DNA from: Paucilactobacillus hokkaidonensis JCM 18461
GTDB taxonomy: Bacteria > Bacillota > Bacilli > Lactobacillales > Lactobacillaceae
NCBI RefSeq assembly: GCF_000829395.1
Contig: NZ_AP014680.1
Span: 2,213,986-2,277,985, forward strand
Reading direction: 5' to 3'
Length of the DNA: 64,000 bases
The position numbers and the translations under genes are program-made. The stretch's first letter is position 1. Each line of letters opens with the position of its first letter. The notes under the pieces are model-generated. The model saw only the letters and a program-made list of their open reading frames with translations. It had not been told where the DNA came from and ran no database searches. Below, piece by piece: positions 51,879-62,469 of the stretch.

Positions 51879-53747
51879 TCAATCTAATAACTCTGGATAT
51901 TTATGCTCAACATACACTTGATGCCAGACCATGAAAGTCAATACAGTCCAAATTTTACGTGCGTTATTCAACTTATTATTTCGATGTTCATCCAGTAATT
52001 GCCGCACATAATTCTTGTTAATATACTCATCTACCTGTGACTCGTCAATAATTTTGACTGCCCAATCGTATAATTCATTTTTTAACCAGAATTTAATTGG
52101 CACTGGAAATCCTAATTTACGTCGATACAACACATTTGCTGGTGTGAAACTTTCAGCGGCTTTACGCAAAATGTATTTTGTGGTCTTATTAGCTACTTTA
52201 AGCTCCGCAGGAATTTCACGAGCAACGCGGAAAACTTCCTTATCGATAAATGGAGTCCGCAACTCTAAACTAGCAGCCATTGATGTCCTATCTGCATTTA
52301 ACAATAAATCTCCAACCAGCCAAGTATGCATATCAATATCTTCCATTCGGCTAATCGGATCAAGTCCCTGACTCGCAGCATAGTATGGCTTGGTTATGTC
52401 TGTATACGGATGCTGTTCGTCAAAATGCTTTAACAATTGTCGTTTTTCGTCTTCATTAAAGATCTTAGCATTACCAACAAATCGTTGTTCCAACGGTGTC
52501 GTTCCACGTTCAAGGAAGCTTTTTCCTTTCAGCCCTGCTGGTAAATGATGTGCCATTCGATTAATCACAACATTCATTGAATGTGGAAACCCATTGAACA
52601 TCCTAAGCGAATTAGGCTCATTGTATATATTATAACCACCAAATAATTCGTCAGCACCTTCTCCAGTTAACGCAACCTTAGAATGTTCACTGGCTAACTG
52701 TGCTAAGAAAAACTGCGGCACGGCTGCCGGATCCGCCAGCGGATCATCCATATGATAAATAAATTGTGGAAATTTATCAACAAACTCAGCCGGTGTAATC
52801 ACCTTACTGATATTTTCAACATCTAGTCGTTGTGCCGTTTCTTTCGCAACATCAATTTCACTATAGCCTTCACGTTCAAATCCGACTGAAAATGTTTTAA
52901 TTTTCGGGCTCAACTGGCGCGCCAAGGCAACAATAATTGATGAATCAACTCCGCCAGAAAGAAATGATCCGACTGTCACATCAGACCGCATATGTTTTTC
53001 GACACTATCGCGTAATACATCGGCAACCTTTGTTGCTAATAAACTTTCATCAGTTACTTTATGGGGTACAAAACTAGGTTCAAAGTACCGTTTAATCTGC
53101 ATTTGTGATCCTGGCTTTTTTGTAAAATAGTGGCCCGGACGCAATCGCTTAATATCTGGACTCATTGTATTAGGATCCGGAACATACTGAAACGTCATGT
53201 AATCTTGTAGTGCTTGATCATCAACCTTACGATCATTCAATAACTTTACAATCGATTTTTTTTCAGATGCAAAATAAACATTTTCATCTTGAATCGCATA
53301 ATGCAATGGCTTAATACCAAAATGATCGCGAGCACCAAAAACTGCATGCGTTTGGGTATCCCAAATCACAAACGCAAACATCCCCCGTAAAAACTTAACC
53401 GCTGTTTCACCATATTTTTTATACATACCAAGAATTACTTCAGTATCGCTATCTGTTTTAAATTCAAAGCCATCAGCTTTTAACTCGCTACGTAATTCCA
53501 AATAATTATAAATTTCACCATTAAAAACAATCCAATATCGCTCCTGATCATAGGATAATGGTTGTTTTCCATGAGCCAGATCAATAATACTTAATCGTCG
53601 AAAACCCGTTGTAATATCTTCATTTTCAAAATAGCCTTCATCATCTGGTCCCCGATGGGTAATGACATGATTCATCATTTTTACATCCTTTAACGATGTC
53701 TCCGTCCCGGTCTTTCCCTGATGAATCGCACCAACAAATCCACACAT
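51879..53747 (-). CDS. asnB: Asparagine synthase (glutamine-hydrolysing)
   Basis: 622 residues. An N-terminal Ntn glutaminase domain with the essential Cys2 (MCGFVGAIHQG), and a C-terminal synthetase domain with the P-loop FLSGGVDSSIIVALA and GEGADELFGGY. It converts aspartate to asparagine with glutamine and ATP. Some AsnB-type enzymes instead amidate meso-diaminopimelate in peptidoglycan (AsnB1 of L. plantarum); given the DAP-type MurE motif nearby this is a real alternative. Confidence 0.9.
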   Translation of the reverse strand: MCGFVGAIHQGKTGTETSLKDVKMMNHVITHRGPDDEGYFENEDITTGFRRLSIIDLAHGKQPLSYDQERYWIVFNGEIYNYLELRSELKADGFEFKTDSDTEVILGMYKKYGETAVKFLRGMFAFVIWDTQTHAVFGARDHFGIKPLHYAIQDENVYFASEKKSIVKLLNDRKVDDQALQDYMTFQYVPDPNTMSPDIKRLRPGHYFTKKPGSQMQIKRYFEPSFVPHKVTDESLLATKVADVLRDSVEKHMRSDVTVGSFLSGGVDSSIIVALARQLSPKIKTFSVGFEREGYSEIDVAKETAQRLDVENISKVITPAEFVDKFPQFIYHMDDPLADPAAVPQFFLAQLASEHSKVALTGEGADELFGGYNIYNEPNSLRMFNGFPHSMNVVINRMAHHLPAGLKGKSFLERGTTPLEQRFVGNAKIFNEDEKRQLLKHFDEQHPYTDITKPYYAASQGLDPISRMEDIDMHTWLVGDLLLNADRTSMAASLELRTPFIDKEVFRVAREIPAELKVANKTTKYILRKAAESFTPANVLYRRKLGFPVPIKFWLKNELYDWAVKIIDESQVDEYINKNYVRQLLDEHRNNKLNNARKIWTVLTFMVWHQVYVEHKYPELLD

Positions 53748-53981
53748 TTATTACTTTCCTCCCAAATATCCAAACACAACTCAAGTAGTAAAATTCCCTC
53801 TAAATTTTGCCAACTCAAACGAGAATAAATCATAGGTTCACATTATAATATTTTTGATTTAATTTGTCATGAAATACAAATGAGAATAGTTATTCTTTAT
53901 TCGTCATTATAACAATGCTAAAATATAGTTTAATCGTTGAGTATGAACCTATTCAACAACACTTTAATTGGAGATGAAAAT

Positions 53982-55460
53982 ATGAAGGCCACTGAACTAA
54001 CAGAAATCCTTCAAACTAATCACGAAGACAAACAAAAACTTCGTGATGTTGAATTTACAGATTTAACACAAGATACCCGTCATATTACCCCCGGATGTTG
54101 TTTCGTCGCCATCAAGGGATTAAATTTTGATGGACATGATCATGTCCAAGAAGCTGCAGATGCTGGCGCTAAATTAATCATCGTTGAGCGTCCAGTCGAA
54201 ATAACTGGACCAGCTACTGTCATCACGGTACCTAATACTTATAAAGCGCTGGCTCAAATTAGTGCACGCTTCTTTGATGATCCGAGTGCCGCCATGACCA
54301 TGTTTGGAGTGACTGGCACTAATGGTAAAACAACGATCACACATTTGATCAGTAAGATTTTAGACGACCATGGTAGTACAACTGGAATTATCGGTACAAT
54401 GTACAACAAGATTGGCAATCAAAAATTGCCAACTATTAATACTACTCCCGACCCACATACCACGCAAAAATTGCTTCGCCAAATGGTTGATCACGGAGTT
54501 ATGGAATGTGCGATGGAAGTTTCTTCAATTGCTTTAGTTCAAGGAAGAGCTTGGGGCGTTGACTTTGATACTGCTGTCTTCACTAACCTAACAGAGGATC
54601 ACTTGGACTATCACAAGACAGTTGAAAACTATTTTGATGCTAAAGCCCTCCTATTTTCACAATTAGGCAATAGCTACCATAAGGGTCAAAAACCAAAAAC
54701 TGCCGTTATTAATATTGATGACCCGTATGGACGTCGCCTAATTGAAAAGACCGCTGCCAATGTTTTAACTTATGGTACACATGGCCAAGGCATCTTACAG
54801 GCTAAAAATATCAAAGTAACCAGTCATGGCACAAAATTCGATCTTCAGATTTATGGTCAGACATATCCTGTTCACTTACAGTTAATGGGTGACTTTAACG
54901 TTTATAATGCCTTGGCTGCTTTTGGTGCAACCTATGAACACGGTCTGCCATCAGAAGAAATTATCAAATCATTGGAGAACGTCAAGGGTGTTCGTGGCCG
55001 TTTCCAAGTTGTACCCAACGATCAAGACGTCACAGTAATTGTCGATTATGCCCATACTCCGGACGGTTTAAAAAATGTGTTAAATACGATTAATGCCTTT
55101 GCTGAAAAACGTGTTTTCTGTGTCGTTGGCTGTGGTGGTGATCGAGAAACTAAAAAACGTCCAATAATGGCTAAAATCGCTGTTAATAACGCTACCGATG
55201 TAGTCTTTACTGCTGATAATCCACGGACAGAAGACCCTGAATTGATCTTAGATGAAATGGTTGCTGGTTTGTCCACTAAATCTTACAACCGTAATTCAGA
55301 TCGCCGCGAAGCAATTTATTTTGCATTAACACAGGCACAACCTGGTGATGTAGTATTAATTGCGGGTAAGGGCCACGAAGATTATCAAATTGTTGGAACA
55401 ACTAAGCATCACTTTGATGATGTCGAAGTAGTTAATGACTTTTTTAACGAACAACGATAG
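53982..55460 (+). CDS. murE: UDP-N-acetylmuramoyl-tripeptide synthetase (MurE)
   Basis: 492 residues from ATG 53982, after GGAGAT; the frame is open 15 codons further. A Mur ligase with P-loop GVTGTNGKTTITHL, the EVSSIAL loop and a C-terminal domain. It adds the third residue of the peptidoglycan stem peptide. The substrate-determining motif reads TADNPRTEDP; DNPR is the form usual for meso-diaminopimelate ligases, whereas Lys-type enzymes often carry another residue in place of Arg. I infer a DAP-type wall, with reserve. It is followed closely by a symporter gene. Confidence 0.9.
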   Translation: MKATELTEILQTNHEDKQKLRDVEFTDLTQDTRHITPGCCFVAIKGLNFDGHDHVQEAADAGAKLIIVERPVEITGPATVITVPNTYKALAQISARFFDDPSAAMTMFGVTGTNGKTTITHLISKILDDHGSTTGIIGTMYNKIGNQKLPTINTTPDPHTTQKLLRQMVDHGVMECAMEVSSIALVQGRAWGVDFDTAVFTNLTEDHLDYHKTVENYFDAKALLFSQLGNSYHKGQKPKTAVINIDDPYGRRLIEKTAANVLTYGTHGQGILQAKNIKVTSHGTKFDLQIYGQTYPVHLQLMGDFNVYNALAAFGATYEHGLPSEEIIKSLENVKGVRGRFQVVPNDQDVTVIVDYAHTPDGLKNVLNTINAFAEKRVFCVVGCGGDRETKKRPIMAKIAVNNATDVVFTADNPRTEDPELILDEMVAGLSTKSYNRNSDRREAIYFALTQAQPGDVVLIAGKGHEDYQIVGTTKHHFDDVEVVNDFFNEQR

Positions 55461-55486
55461 TTTTTAATTTTAGGAGAAAAATATAG

Positions 55487-56743
55487 ATGGCAAATTTTTG
55501 GAAAAACTACCGCGGAACTATTTTTTTATTGGCTGGTCTTGTTTTAGGTGGCCTCGCTGGAGTTATTTGGGGCACTAAGGTTAATGTTGTTAAGCCCTTT
55601 GGTGACTTATTTTTAAACTTGATGTACATGATTTTGATTCCACTTGTTTTTTTTAGTATTTCTTCCGCGATTGCTAGTATGACCGAAATGAAACGTTTAG
55701 GTAAAATATTGGTCACAACTCTACTTGTCTTTTTAGGCACTGCTTTGGTCGCCGCTGTATTAGGTTATTTAGCAGTCGTTATTTTCCGGCCAATTAATAA
55801 CGTCGATATGTCCAGCATTCAGCATATGATGGGCCATGTTAAAGGCGCTGGTGGGAATAAAGTTTCAGGACTAGAACGACTCGTCCAAACATTTACAGTT
55901 GATGATTTCAGCAAGATTCTATCTAAAAACAACATGTTATCTCTAATCGTTGTGGCTATTTTTACAGGTATTGCCACTTCGACATCCGGCAAAGCCGCGC
56001 AACCATTTGCTAAAGTTTTAGCCGCCGGAAATGTTGTCACAATGAAAATTGTTAAATACATTATGTACTATGCACCAATTGGGTTGGGATGCTTTTTTGC
56101 CACCGTTATCGGTAACTTAGGTGCTGAGATGGTAACCACATATCTACGAACATGGTTGGTCTATTTAGGCTTTGCTGTCTTTTATTTCTTTATTGTAATG
56201 AGTGGTTATGCATTTATTGCTGGTGGACGCGCTGGATTTAAAATTTTTTGGAAAAACATCGGTGCCCCAGCCATTACTGCAATTGCAACTAGCTCATCAG
56301 CTGCTACGATTCCTGTCAACTTGGAATATACAAAAAAAATGGGTGTTACACCTGATATTGCAGAAACTGTAATTCCACTTGGTGCTAATACCCACAAGGA
56401 TGGTTCCGTAGTTGGTGGGATTTTGAAGGCAACCTTTTTATTCGTTTTATTTGGTCGCAGTATTACAAAACCAGAAAACGCCCTTTTGATTATTGGCGTC
56501 GGTTTTTTAGTTGGTGTCGTCATGAGCGCTATTCCAGGTGGTGGCTTTGTAGCTGAAACAGTTATTATTACCGTTTTTGGATTCCCAATGACCGCATTAC
56601 CACTAATTTTAATTATTAGTGAAATTATTGATATTCCGGCTACATTGTTAAATTCATCCAGCAACACAACTGCTGGTATGTTGGTTACTCGTTTTGTAGA
56701 AGGAAAAAATTGGTTGAATAATTATCTAACTGCACATTCTTAA
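55487..56743 (+). CDS. Dicarboxylate/amino acid:cation symporter (DAACS, GltP-like)
   Basis: 418 residues, about eight spans plus two re-entrant hairpins. TSSSAATIPVNLEYTKKMG is the serine-rich hairpin 1 and GANTHKDGSVVGG is the cation-binding NMDGT-type motif in variant form (NTHKDGS). GltP-like family members carry glutamate, aspartate or C4 acids. It lies 26 nt after murE with its own GGAG site, and is probably co-transcribed. Aspartate supply next to wall synthesis is suggestive only. Confidence 0.86.
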   Translation: MANFWKNYRGTIFLLAGLVLGGLAGVIWGTKVNVVKPFGDLFLNLMYMILIPLVFFSISSAIASMTEMKRLGKILVTTLLVFLGTALVAAVLGYLAVVIFRPINNVDMSSIQHMMGHVKGAGGNKVSGLERLVQTFTVDDFSKILSKNNMLSLIVVAIFTGIATSTSGKAAQPFAKVLAAGNVVTMKIVKYIMYYAPIGLGCFFATVIGNLGAEMVTTYLRTWLVYLGFAVFYFFIVMSGYAFIAGGRAGFKIFWKNIGAPAITAIATSSSAATIPVNLEYTKKMGVTPDIAETVIPLGANTHKDGSVVGGILKATFLFVLFGRSITKPENALLIIGVGFLVGVVMSAIPGGGFVAETVIITVFGFPMTALPLILIISEIIDIPATLLNSSSNTTAGMLVTRFVEGKNWLNNYLTAHS

Positions 56744-56755
56744 CAGTTTCTCTAT

Positions 56756-56880
56756 AGACGTATTCACTCGGCCAGACACCTAGGTAAAGGCAAAATGAAC
56801 AATCAACAAACTCAAAAAACGAGTTTATTAATTATTCGTTTCACCTTACTACGGTATCTTGGCGGCCTCGTTCACACTTT
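56756..56880 (-). repeat. AGAGTG/CACGTTT hairpin element, copy 11 (diverged)
   Basis: Minus strand reading: AAAGTGTGAAC, helix 1 GGCC/GGCC flanked by two tandem G:A/A:G mismatches, bulge GCCA, helix 2 AGATACC/GGTGTCT, GTAG, helix 3 TAAGG/CCTTTA, distal stem GAATAATTAATAAACTC/GAGTTTGTTGATTGTTC held by G:T pairs, end TACGTCT. It lies 12 nt after the symporter stop. Confidence 0.75.
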
Positions 56881-56899
56881 TTGGATAGGAGATCTTAAA

Positions 56900-57883
56900 A
56901 TGAATTATCGTACTTTAGGAAAAACAAATTATAAGGTTAGTGAAGTATCACTGGGAACCTGGCAACTGGGCTCCAAATGGGGAGATCCATTTGATGAAAC
57001 AGATGCGATGCAGACATTAGAAGAAGCCTACCAAGCTGGTGTCAACTTCTTCGATACTGCAGATGGTTATCAAAATGGAAATAGTGAAAAAGCAATCGGT
57101 AAATTTTTGGCTGCTCATCCTGAACGTCAGATTTACGTTTCAACCAAATGTGGTCGTGGAATAGAACCACATTCCATTAGTAACTACTCTAAAGCAAATA
57201 TTGAACAGTTTGTTGATCATTCACTTAAAAATTTACAAACAGATAGTTTAGATTTAATCCTTTTACATTGCCCACCAACAGATGTTTATTACAAAAAAGA
57301 AGTTTTTGATACTCTTGATGCATTGAAGGCTGCGGGTAAAATTAAACATTATGGCGTCAGTGTTGAACGAATCGAAGAGGCAATTAAAGCACTGGATTAT
57401 GATGTTTCTGCTGTCGAAATTATTTTCAATATTTTTCGTCAAAAGCCAGCAGATTTATTTTTCAAATTAGCAAAACAGCACAACGTCGGTACTATTATTC
57501 GAGTACCATTGGCGAGTGGATTACTAACTGGAAAATATACCCTAGAGACTAAATTTGGTAAAAATGACCACCGTAACTTTAATCGAGATGGAAAAGCATT
57601 CGATAAAGGTGAAACCTTTGCTGGTGTTGATTATGCCACTGGTGTTAAAGCAGCCAATGAACTAAAGAAACAATTGGGGACTGACAACCTTGCACAAACA
57701 GCTCTCCGTTGGATTCTAATGTTCGATGAAGTCTCCACCATCATTCCAGGTGCAAGTAACGCTAACCAAATTGCATCTAATACTGGTGCGGCTGATCTTC
57801 CTGCCCTAACGCCAGAACAAATGAAAATTGCCCAGAATATTTATCAAAAGTACTTTGAACCAGTAGTTAAGTACCGCTGGTAA
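56900..57883 (+). CDS. Aldo/keto reductase
   Basis: 327 residues, AKR TIM barrel. NYRTLGKTNYKVSEVSLG begins the barrel; the catalytic set is Asp and Tyr in FFDTADGYQNGNSEKAIG, Lys in VSTKCGR and His in LDLILLHCPP. It reduces aldehydes or ketones with NADPH; the substrate is unknown. The start is ATG 56900 with AGGAGAT; the open frame from 56795 runs through repeat copy 11 and is not part of the protein. Confidence 0.9.
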   Translation: MNYRTLGKTNYKVSEVSLGTWQLGSKWGDPFDETDAMQTLEEAYQAGVNFFDTADGYQNGNSEKAIGKFLAAHPERQIYVSTKCGRGIEPHSISNYSKANIEQFVDHSLKNLQTDSLDLILLHCPPTDVYYKKEVFDTLDALKAAGKIKHYGVSVERIEEAIKALDYDVSAVEIIFNIFRQKPADLFFKLAKQHNVGTIIRVPLASGLLTGKYTLETKFGKNDHRNFNRDGKAFDKGETFAGVDYATGVKAANELKKQLGTDNLAQTALRWILMFDEVSTIIPGASNANQIASNTGAADLPALTPEQMKIAQNIYQKYFEPVVKYRW

Positions 57884-57895
57884 ATTAATAGATAT

Positions 57896-57940
57896 AAAAT
57901 AAAAATTGCTATCCTTCAATTGGATGGCAATTTTTATTTT
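57896..57940. terminator. Bidirectional terminator between aldo/keto reductase and mnmG
   Basis: AAAATAAAAATTGC-ATCC ... GGAT-GCAATTTTTATTTT; near-perfect hairpin with A/T-rich arms between convergent genes. Confidence 0.88.
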
Positions 57941-57976
57941 GTATATATATTTAATTTTTATGCTAATGCTCAGAAA

Positions 57977-59905
57977 CTATGCACCTTTCTGCACACTTCC
58001 TACCTTGGCAATCTTCCCCTGTTGAATATAAACACTCAATATCGCAATATCAGCTGGGTTAACGCCACTTATTCGGGATGCTTGAGCAATTGTCTCTGGT
58101 TGAATCTTCTTGAGCTTCTGATGGGCCTCAGTGGCCAAACCATCAATTGCATCATAATCAATTTGATCAGGAATTTTTTTGGCTTCCATTTTCTTCAATC
58201 GTTCCACTTTTTGCTCGGCTTTTTTGATGTAACCTTCATACTTCACCTGAACTTCGATTTGTTCAATAATTCGGTGATCCAAAGGAACTTCTGGTGCTGG
58301 AATAAACTTCAACAAATCTGCATAGGTGACTTGTGGCCGCCGTAAAAATTCGTTTGCTAAAATTCCATCCTGCAGTGGCTTTTCTCCTCGGGCTTCAACA
58401 AAGGCATTCACATCAGCAGTGGGCTTAATTCGAACCGTTGCCAAACGCTCTTTTTCTTGAGTAATTGCTTCTTTTTTAGCTTCAAATCTTGCTAATCGTT
58501 CGTCGCTAATTAAACCAATATCGTGGCCTTTTTCCGTTAATCGTAAATCTGCATTATCATGACGTAGAATCAAACGGTACTCAGCCCTGCTAGTTAACAA
58601 GCGGTATGGTTCTTTAGTTCCTTTAGTAACTAAATCATCAATCATGACACCAATATAAGCATCTGATCGTTTCAATGTAAATTGACCACGATCTAAGGCA
58701 CGTAATCCAGCATTAATTCCGGCGATAATTCCCTGTCCAGCAGCCTCTTCATAACCCGATGTGCCGTTAGTTTGCCCTGCTGTGTATAGGTTTTTGATCA
58801 ATTTTGTTTCTAATGTTGGTCGTAATTGGTAAGGTGCCACCACATCATATTCAATCGCGTAACCTGGCCGCATCATCTCAGCGTTTTCTAGTCCCTTAAT
58901 TGAATGAATAATCTGTTGTTGGATTTCTTCTGGCAATGATGTCGATAATCCCTGTAGATACCATTCCTCAGTCCGGCGACCTTCTGGCTCTAAGAACAAT
59001 TGATGTCGCGGTTTGTCAGCAAATCGAACGACTTTATCTTCAATTGAAGGACAGTACCGCGGTCCCACCCCTTCAACCGCGCCGGAAAACATTGGAGCAC
59101 GATCTAAGTTATTGCGGATAATCGTATGCGTTGTTTCGTTTGTATAAGTTAACCAGCATGATAACTGGTCCTTTAAGAGTAAATAATTACTGTCAGGCGT
59201 TTCAAAACTAAAATGGTTTGGCTCTTCATCACCTGGCTGTTCCTCAGTCTCATCATAGTTAATCGTTGTTCCATCAACTCGTGGCGGCGTTCCAGTTTTA
59301 AACCGTTCCAGCTCAAATCCTAATTCTGCTAAATTTTCAGACAACTTCATTGCCGGCTTAGAGTTATTAGGCCCTGAAGAATACTGTAGCTCACCAATGA
59401 TAATCTTACCTCGAGCAGAGGTTCCCACAGTTAAGACAACGCTCTTGGCCGAATAATGGGCCCCAGTGTTGGTGACAACTCCTTTACAGACACCATCTTC
59501 AACGATTAATGAATCCACCGTTGCTTGGCGTAATGTTAAATTAGGCTCACGTTCCATTGTTCGCTTCATTTCTGTATGATAGGCGTGTTTATCAGCCTGC
59601 GCTCGTAATGCACGCACTGCAGGACCCTTACCCGTATTTAACATTCTCATTTGGACATATGTTTTATCAATGTTGCGTCCCATTTCTCCACCTAAAGCAT
59701 CAATTTCACGAACAACAATTCCTTTAGCTGGTCCACCAACTGATGGATTACAAGGCATAAAAGCCACCATATCCAAGCTGATTGTTACTAGTAACGTTTT
59801 GTTGCCCATTCGTGCAGCTGCCAGTGCTGCTTCACTACCAGCATGCCCAGCACCGACAACGATGACATCATAATCATTTCCCTTATAAGGTAAAGCTTGC
59901 TCCAT
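57977..59905 (-). CDS. mnmG: tRNA uridine-5-carboxymethylaminomethyl modification enzyme MnmG (GidA)
   Basis: 642 residues. FAD-binding [19 protein letters not shown] at the N-terminus, [12 protein letters not shown] with the catalytic cysteine, and the C-terminal helical domain that grips MnmE and tRNA ([12 protein letters not shown]). With MnmE it modifies U34 of tRNAs reading split codon boxes. Starts 33 nt after mnmE, part of the origin-flanking cluster. Confidence 0.96.
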   Translation of the reverse strand: MEQALPYKGNDYDVIVVGAGHAGSEAALAAARMGNKTLLVTISLDMVAFMPCNPSVGGPAKGIVVREIDALGGEMGRNIDKTYVQMRMLNTGKGPAVRALRAQADKHAYHTEMKRTMEREPNLTLRQATVDSLIVEDGVCKGVVTNTGAHYSAKSVVLTVGTSARGKIIIGELQYSSGPNNSKPAMKLSENLAELGFELERFKTGTPPRVDGTTINYDETEEQPGDEEPNHFSFETPDSNYLLLKDQLSCWLTYTNETTHTIIRNNLDRAPMFSGAVEGVGPRYCPSIEDKVVRFADKPRHQLFLEPEGRRTEEWYLQGLSTSLPEEIQQQIIHSIKGLENAEMMRPGYAIEYDVVAPYQLRPTLETKLIKNLYTAGQTNGTSGYEEAAGQGIIAGINAGLRALDRGQFTLKRSDAYIGVMIDDLVTKGTKEPYRLLTSRAEYRLILRHDNADLRLTEKGHDIGLISDERLARFEAKKEAITQEKERLATVRIKPTADVNAFVEARGEKPLQDGILANEFLRRPQVTYADLLKFIPAPEVPLDHRIIEQIEVQVKYEGYIKKAEQKVERLKKMEAKKIPDQIDYDAIDGLATEAHQKLKKIQPETIAQASRISGVNPADIAILSVYIQQGKIAKVGSVQKGA

Positions 59906-59938
59906 TTTTAACTCTCCTCTATCACATTTTGCTGCAGG

Positions 59939-61327
59939 CTATTTACCTAAACAAAATTGACTAAATAATTGGTCTAACAATTCATCTTGATAACTATCGC
60001 CCGTGATTTCACCCAATAATTCCCAGCATCTAGTCATATCAATTTGCACTAAATCAACTGGCATCCCTGCTGCAATCCCGGTTTGAACATCCTTCAATGC
60101 ATCACTAGCCTGATGTAGTAATCCAATGTGTCGAGCATTCGTCACCATCACGTTGCCTTGATTACTTTCAATTCCTTCGTCAAAGAATAAATGACTGATT
60201 TTTTCAGCTAACTCGTTCATTCCTGTATTTTTTAAAATTGAAGTTTCCAATACTTCTTCTTCGTTAACAAACTGATCTAATTCATCACGGTTCAACTGAC
60301 TTGGTAAGTCGGTCTTATTTAAAATAATAATCCGTTTTGTATCCGCAGTATCGTTGAGTAACTCACGATCTTCTTTAGTTAATGGCTCACTACTATCTAA
60401 CAGCAATAATACCAAATCAGCAGTTCCAATGGCCTTACGACTACGCTCAACACCTAATTTTTCAATCTGATCAGTCGTTTGTCGAATACCAGCCGTATCA
60501 ATTAATTTCAACGGCACACCGTTGACGTTAACATATTCTTCAATCACATCTCTGGTTGTACCAGCAATATTGGTAACAATCGCCTTATCTTCATGTAACA
60601 ACCGATTTAACAAACTCGATTTACCTACGTTGGGACGCCCAATAATTGCGGTAGCCAAACCTTCACGTAGTACCTTTCCTTGCTTAGCAGTACTCAGTAA
60701 CTGGCCAATTTGTTGTTGTAATTCTGTTGCCTTTTCCTGTAATAATTTCGTAGTCATCGTTTCAACGGCATCATACTCGGGATAATCAATATTAACTTCG
60801 ACCTGTGCTAACACATCCAAGATATCTTGACGTAAGCTTTTAATTAATCGTGATAAATCGCCATCTAACTGATTTAACGCCACTTTCATGGACCGGTCCG
60901 TCTTGGCACGAATTAAATCCATCACTGCCTCGGCCTGTGAAAGATCAATCCGACCATTTAAAAACGCCCGTTTAGTAAATTCACCTGGTTCGGCCATTCG
61001 AGCACCGTTACTTAACACCAGCTGCAAAATTTTATTGGTTGCAACTAATCCGCCGTGACAATTAATTTCAATGACATCTTCGCGCGTATATGTTTTAGGT
61101 GCTAACATCACAGAAACCATCACTTCATCGACTTCTTTATCCGTATCAGGATCAATAATACGTCCGTAGTTAATAGTATGACTTGCTACTTGATTTAAAT
61201 TTCGGCCATGATAAACCCGACTTGCCACTTCCAATGCTTGCTCGCCACTAATTCGGATAATTGAAATTCCACCTTCACCAATTGGTGTAGAAATCGCCGC
61301 AATTGTATCAAACTCTGTCTGTGCCAC
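59939..61327 (-). CDS. mnmE: tRNA modification GTPase MnmE (TrmE)
   Basis: 462 residues. N-terminal tetrahydrofolate-binding domain ([20 protein letters not shown]), an inserted G domain with G1 [13 protein letters not shown]3 DTAGI and G4 NKTD, and the C-terminal FCLGK, whose Cys is catalytic. Works with MnmG. Confidence 0.96.
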   Translation of the reverse strand: MAQTEFDTIAAISTPIGEGGISIIRISGEQALEVASRVYHGRNLNQVASHTINYGRIIDPDTDKEVDEVMVSVMLAPKTYTREDVIEINCHGGLVATNKILQLVLSNGARMAEPGEFTKRAFLNGRIDLSQAEAVMDLIRAKTDRSMKVALNQLDGDLSRLIKSLRQDILDVLAQVEVNIDYPEYDAVETMTTKLLQEKATELQQQIGQLLSTAKQGKVLREGLATAIIGRPNVGKSSLLNRLLHEDKAIVTNIAGTTRDVIEEYVNVNGVPLKLIDTAGIRQTTDQIEKLGVERSRKAIGTADLVLLLLDSSEPLTKEDRELLNDTADTKRIIILNKTDLPSQLNRDELDQFVNEEEVLETSILKNTGMNELAEKISHLFFDEGIESNQGNVMVTNARHIGLLHQASDALKDVQTGIAAGMPVDLVQIDMTRCWELLGEITGDSYQDELLDQLFSQFCLGK

Positions 61328-61379
61328 AGGTCAAACTCCCTTCATTGTAAAAAAATTATTGCACTTAAATTAAAGCAAT

Positions 61380-61432
61380 AAAAAAAGCGCCACTCCACGC
61401 CTAAAAATGTTAGACGCGGTCAAAGCACTTTC
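61380..61432 (-). terminator. Terminator after jag
   Basis: Minus strand AAGTGC ... CCGCGTCTA-ACATTTT-TAGGCGTGG ... GCGCTTTTTTT; nine inner pairs with two G:T wobbles. About 70 nt after the jag stop. Confidence 0.7.
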
Positions 61433-61502
61433 ACTACTTTACCTATATTTAATTATTTATAATCGTGACTATTTTATGATGGATCGCAATGATTGTCAAA
61501 CA

Positions 61503-62303
61503 TTACATCTCACTAGCTGGTGCAATCACAACACTGCGATGCGGCTCATCACCTTGCGAATAGGTGCGCACAAATTTATTTTCACTTAACGCCTGATGAA
61601 CTTGCTTACGCTCCATTGCGGGCATTGGATCCAAGTACACCGCTTTTCCAGTAGCAATGGCCTCGGTCGCAGATTGTTTAGCAACTCCTGCTAATATTGT
61701 CTCGCGGCGGCTACGGTAGTTATCTGTATCTAAAATAACAGTTATGTGCTGAATTCCATGTTGATTTAAAAATACAACAGACATTGCTTGTAATGAATTA
61801 ATCGTTAAACCATGATGGCCAATTAGTAATCCTTGCTTATCAGTTTTTAAGTCGATCTTAATCAATTGATGTTCAATTGTTAATTGCGGTTCAATCTCAA
61901 TTTTCATTACATTCAAAATATCAGTTAGGTAATCAACCAGCCGCTCACCAGCGTGTTTAACTTTGATTTTATTAGCTTCTTGACGCCGTTTAATTTCAGC
62001 GGGACTCAAATCATCTAACTCATCGTCATCTTCAGTCACCGGGTGTTCTTCCACGCCACCAAAATGGTCAAACTCATTACTTTGAACTGACTGCGCAACT
62101 AATTCTGGATGTAAAAAGGCTCCCCCGGTATGTTGCGGTAAAATCGATTCAACTTCAACTTGAGCCTCTTGCTTATTAATTCCTAAAAAGCCCTTTTTAG
62201 CCCCTTTAATGATCGTAATTTTAGCTTCATTACGGGTCAGATGAAGCGTTTTTAGTCCATTTTCAATTGCTTTTGCTGCTGTTTTATCAGTAAAAATTGC
62301 CAT
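61503..62303 (-). CDS. jag: Jag/KhpB, SpoIIIJ-associated RNA-binding protein
   Basis: 266 residues: N-terminal Jag_N (MAIFTDKTAAKAIENGLKTL), an acidic linker (about residues 85-105), a KH domain (LIGHHGLTINSLQAM) and a C-terminal R3H domain (SENKFVRTYSQGDEPHRSVVI). An RNA-binding protein linked to cell shape and division in Gram-positive bacteria. It lies downstream of yidC as usual, though a hairpin stands between. Confidence 0.94.
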   Translation of the reverse strand: MAIFTDKTAAKAIENGLKTLHLTRNEAKITIIKGAKKGFLGINKQEAQVEVESILPQHTGGAFLHPELVAQSVQSNEFDHFGGVEEHPVTEDDDELDDLSPAEIKRRQEANKIKVKHAGERLVDYLTDILNVMKIEIEPQLTIEHQLIKIDLKTDKQGLLIGHHGLTINSLQAMSVVFLNQHGIQHITVILDTDNYRSRRETILAGVAKQSATEAIATGKAVYLDPMPAMERKQVHQALSENKFVRTYSQGDEPHRSVVIAPASEM

Positions 62304-62401
62304 TTATGGATCCTCCTAAAACCGAGAAAAATTATTGTAGTAGTCTTGTTTTCTTCGCTGATTATACCATTTGTTACCATCGTTGAACTACCTTGCATAG
62401 T

Positions 62402-62443
62402 AAAAATAAAAATGCTAGACATCCACCAAAGGAAGTCCAGCAC
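62402..62443 (-). terminator. Terminator or attenuator between yidC and jag
   Basis: Minus strand GTGCTGGAC-TTCC ... GGATGTCTAGCAT followed by TTTTATTTTTA. It may allow partial read-through into jag. Confidence 0.7.
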
Positions 62444-62469
62444 TAATTAAATAATCCAGATAATAATAC

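Noticed and set aside
56795..56899. N-terminal extension of the aldo/keto reductase frame
   Set aside because: It is read through repeat copy 11; ATG 56900 has AGGAGAT and begins the barrel.
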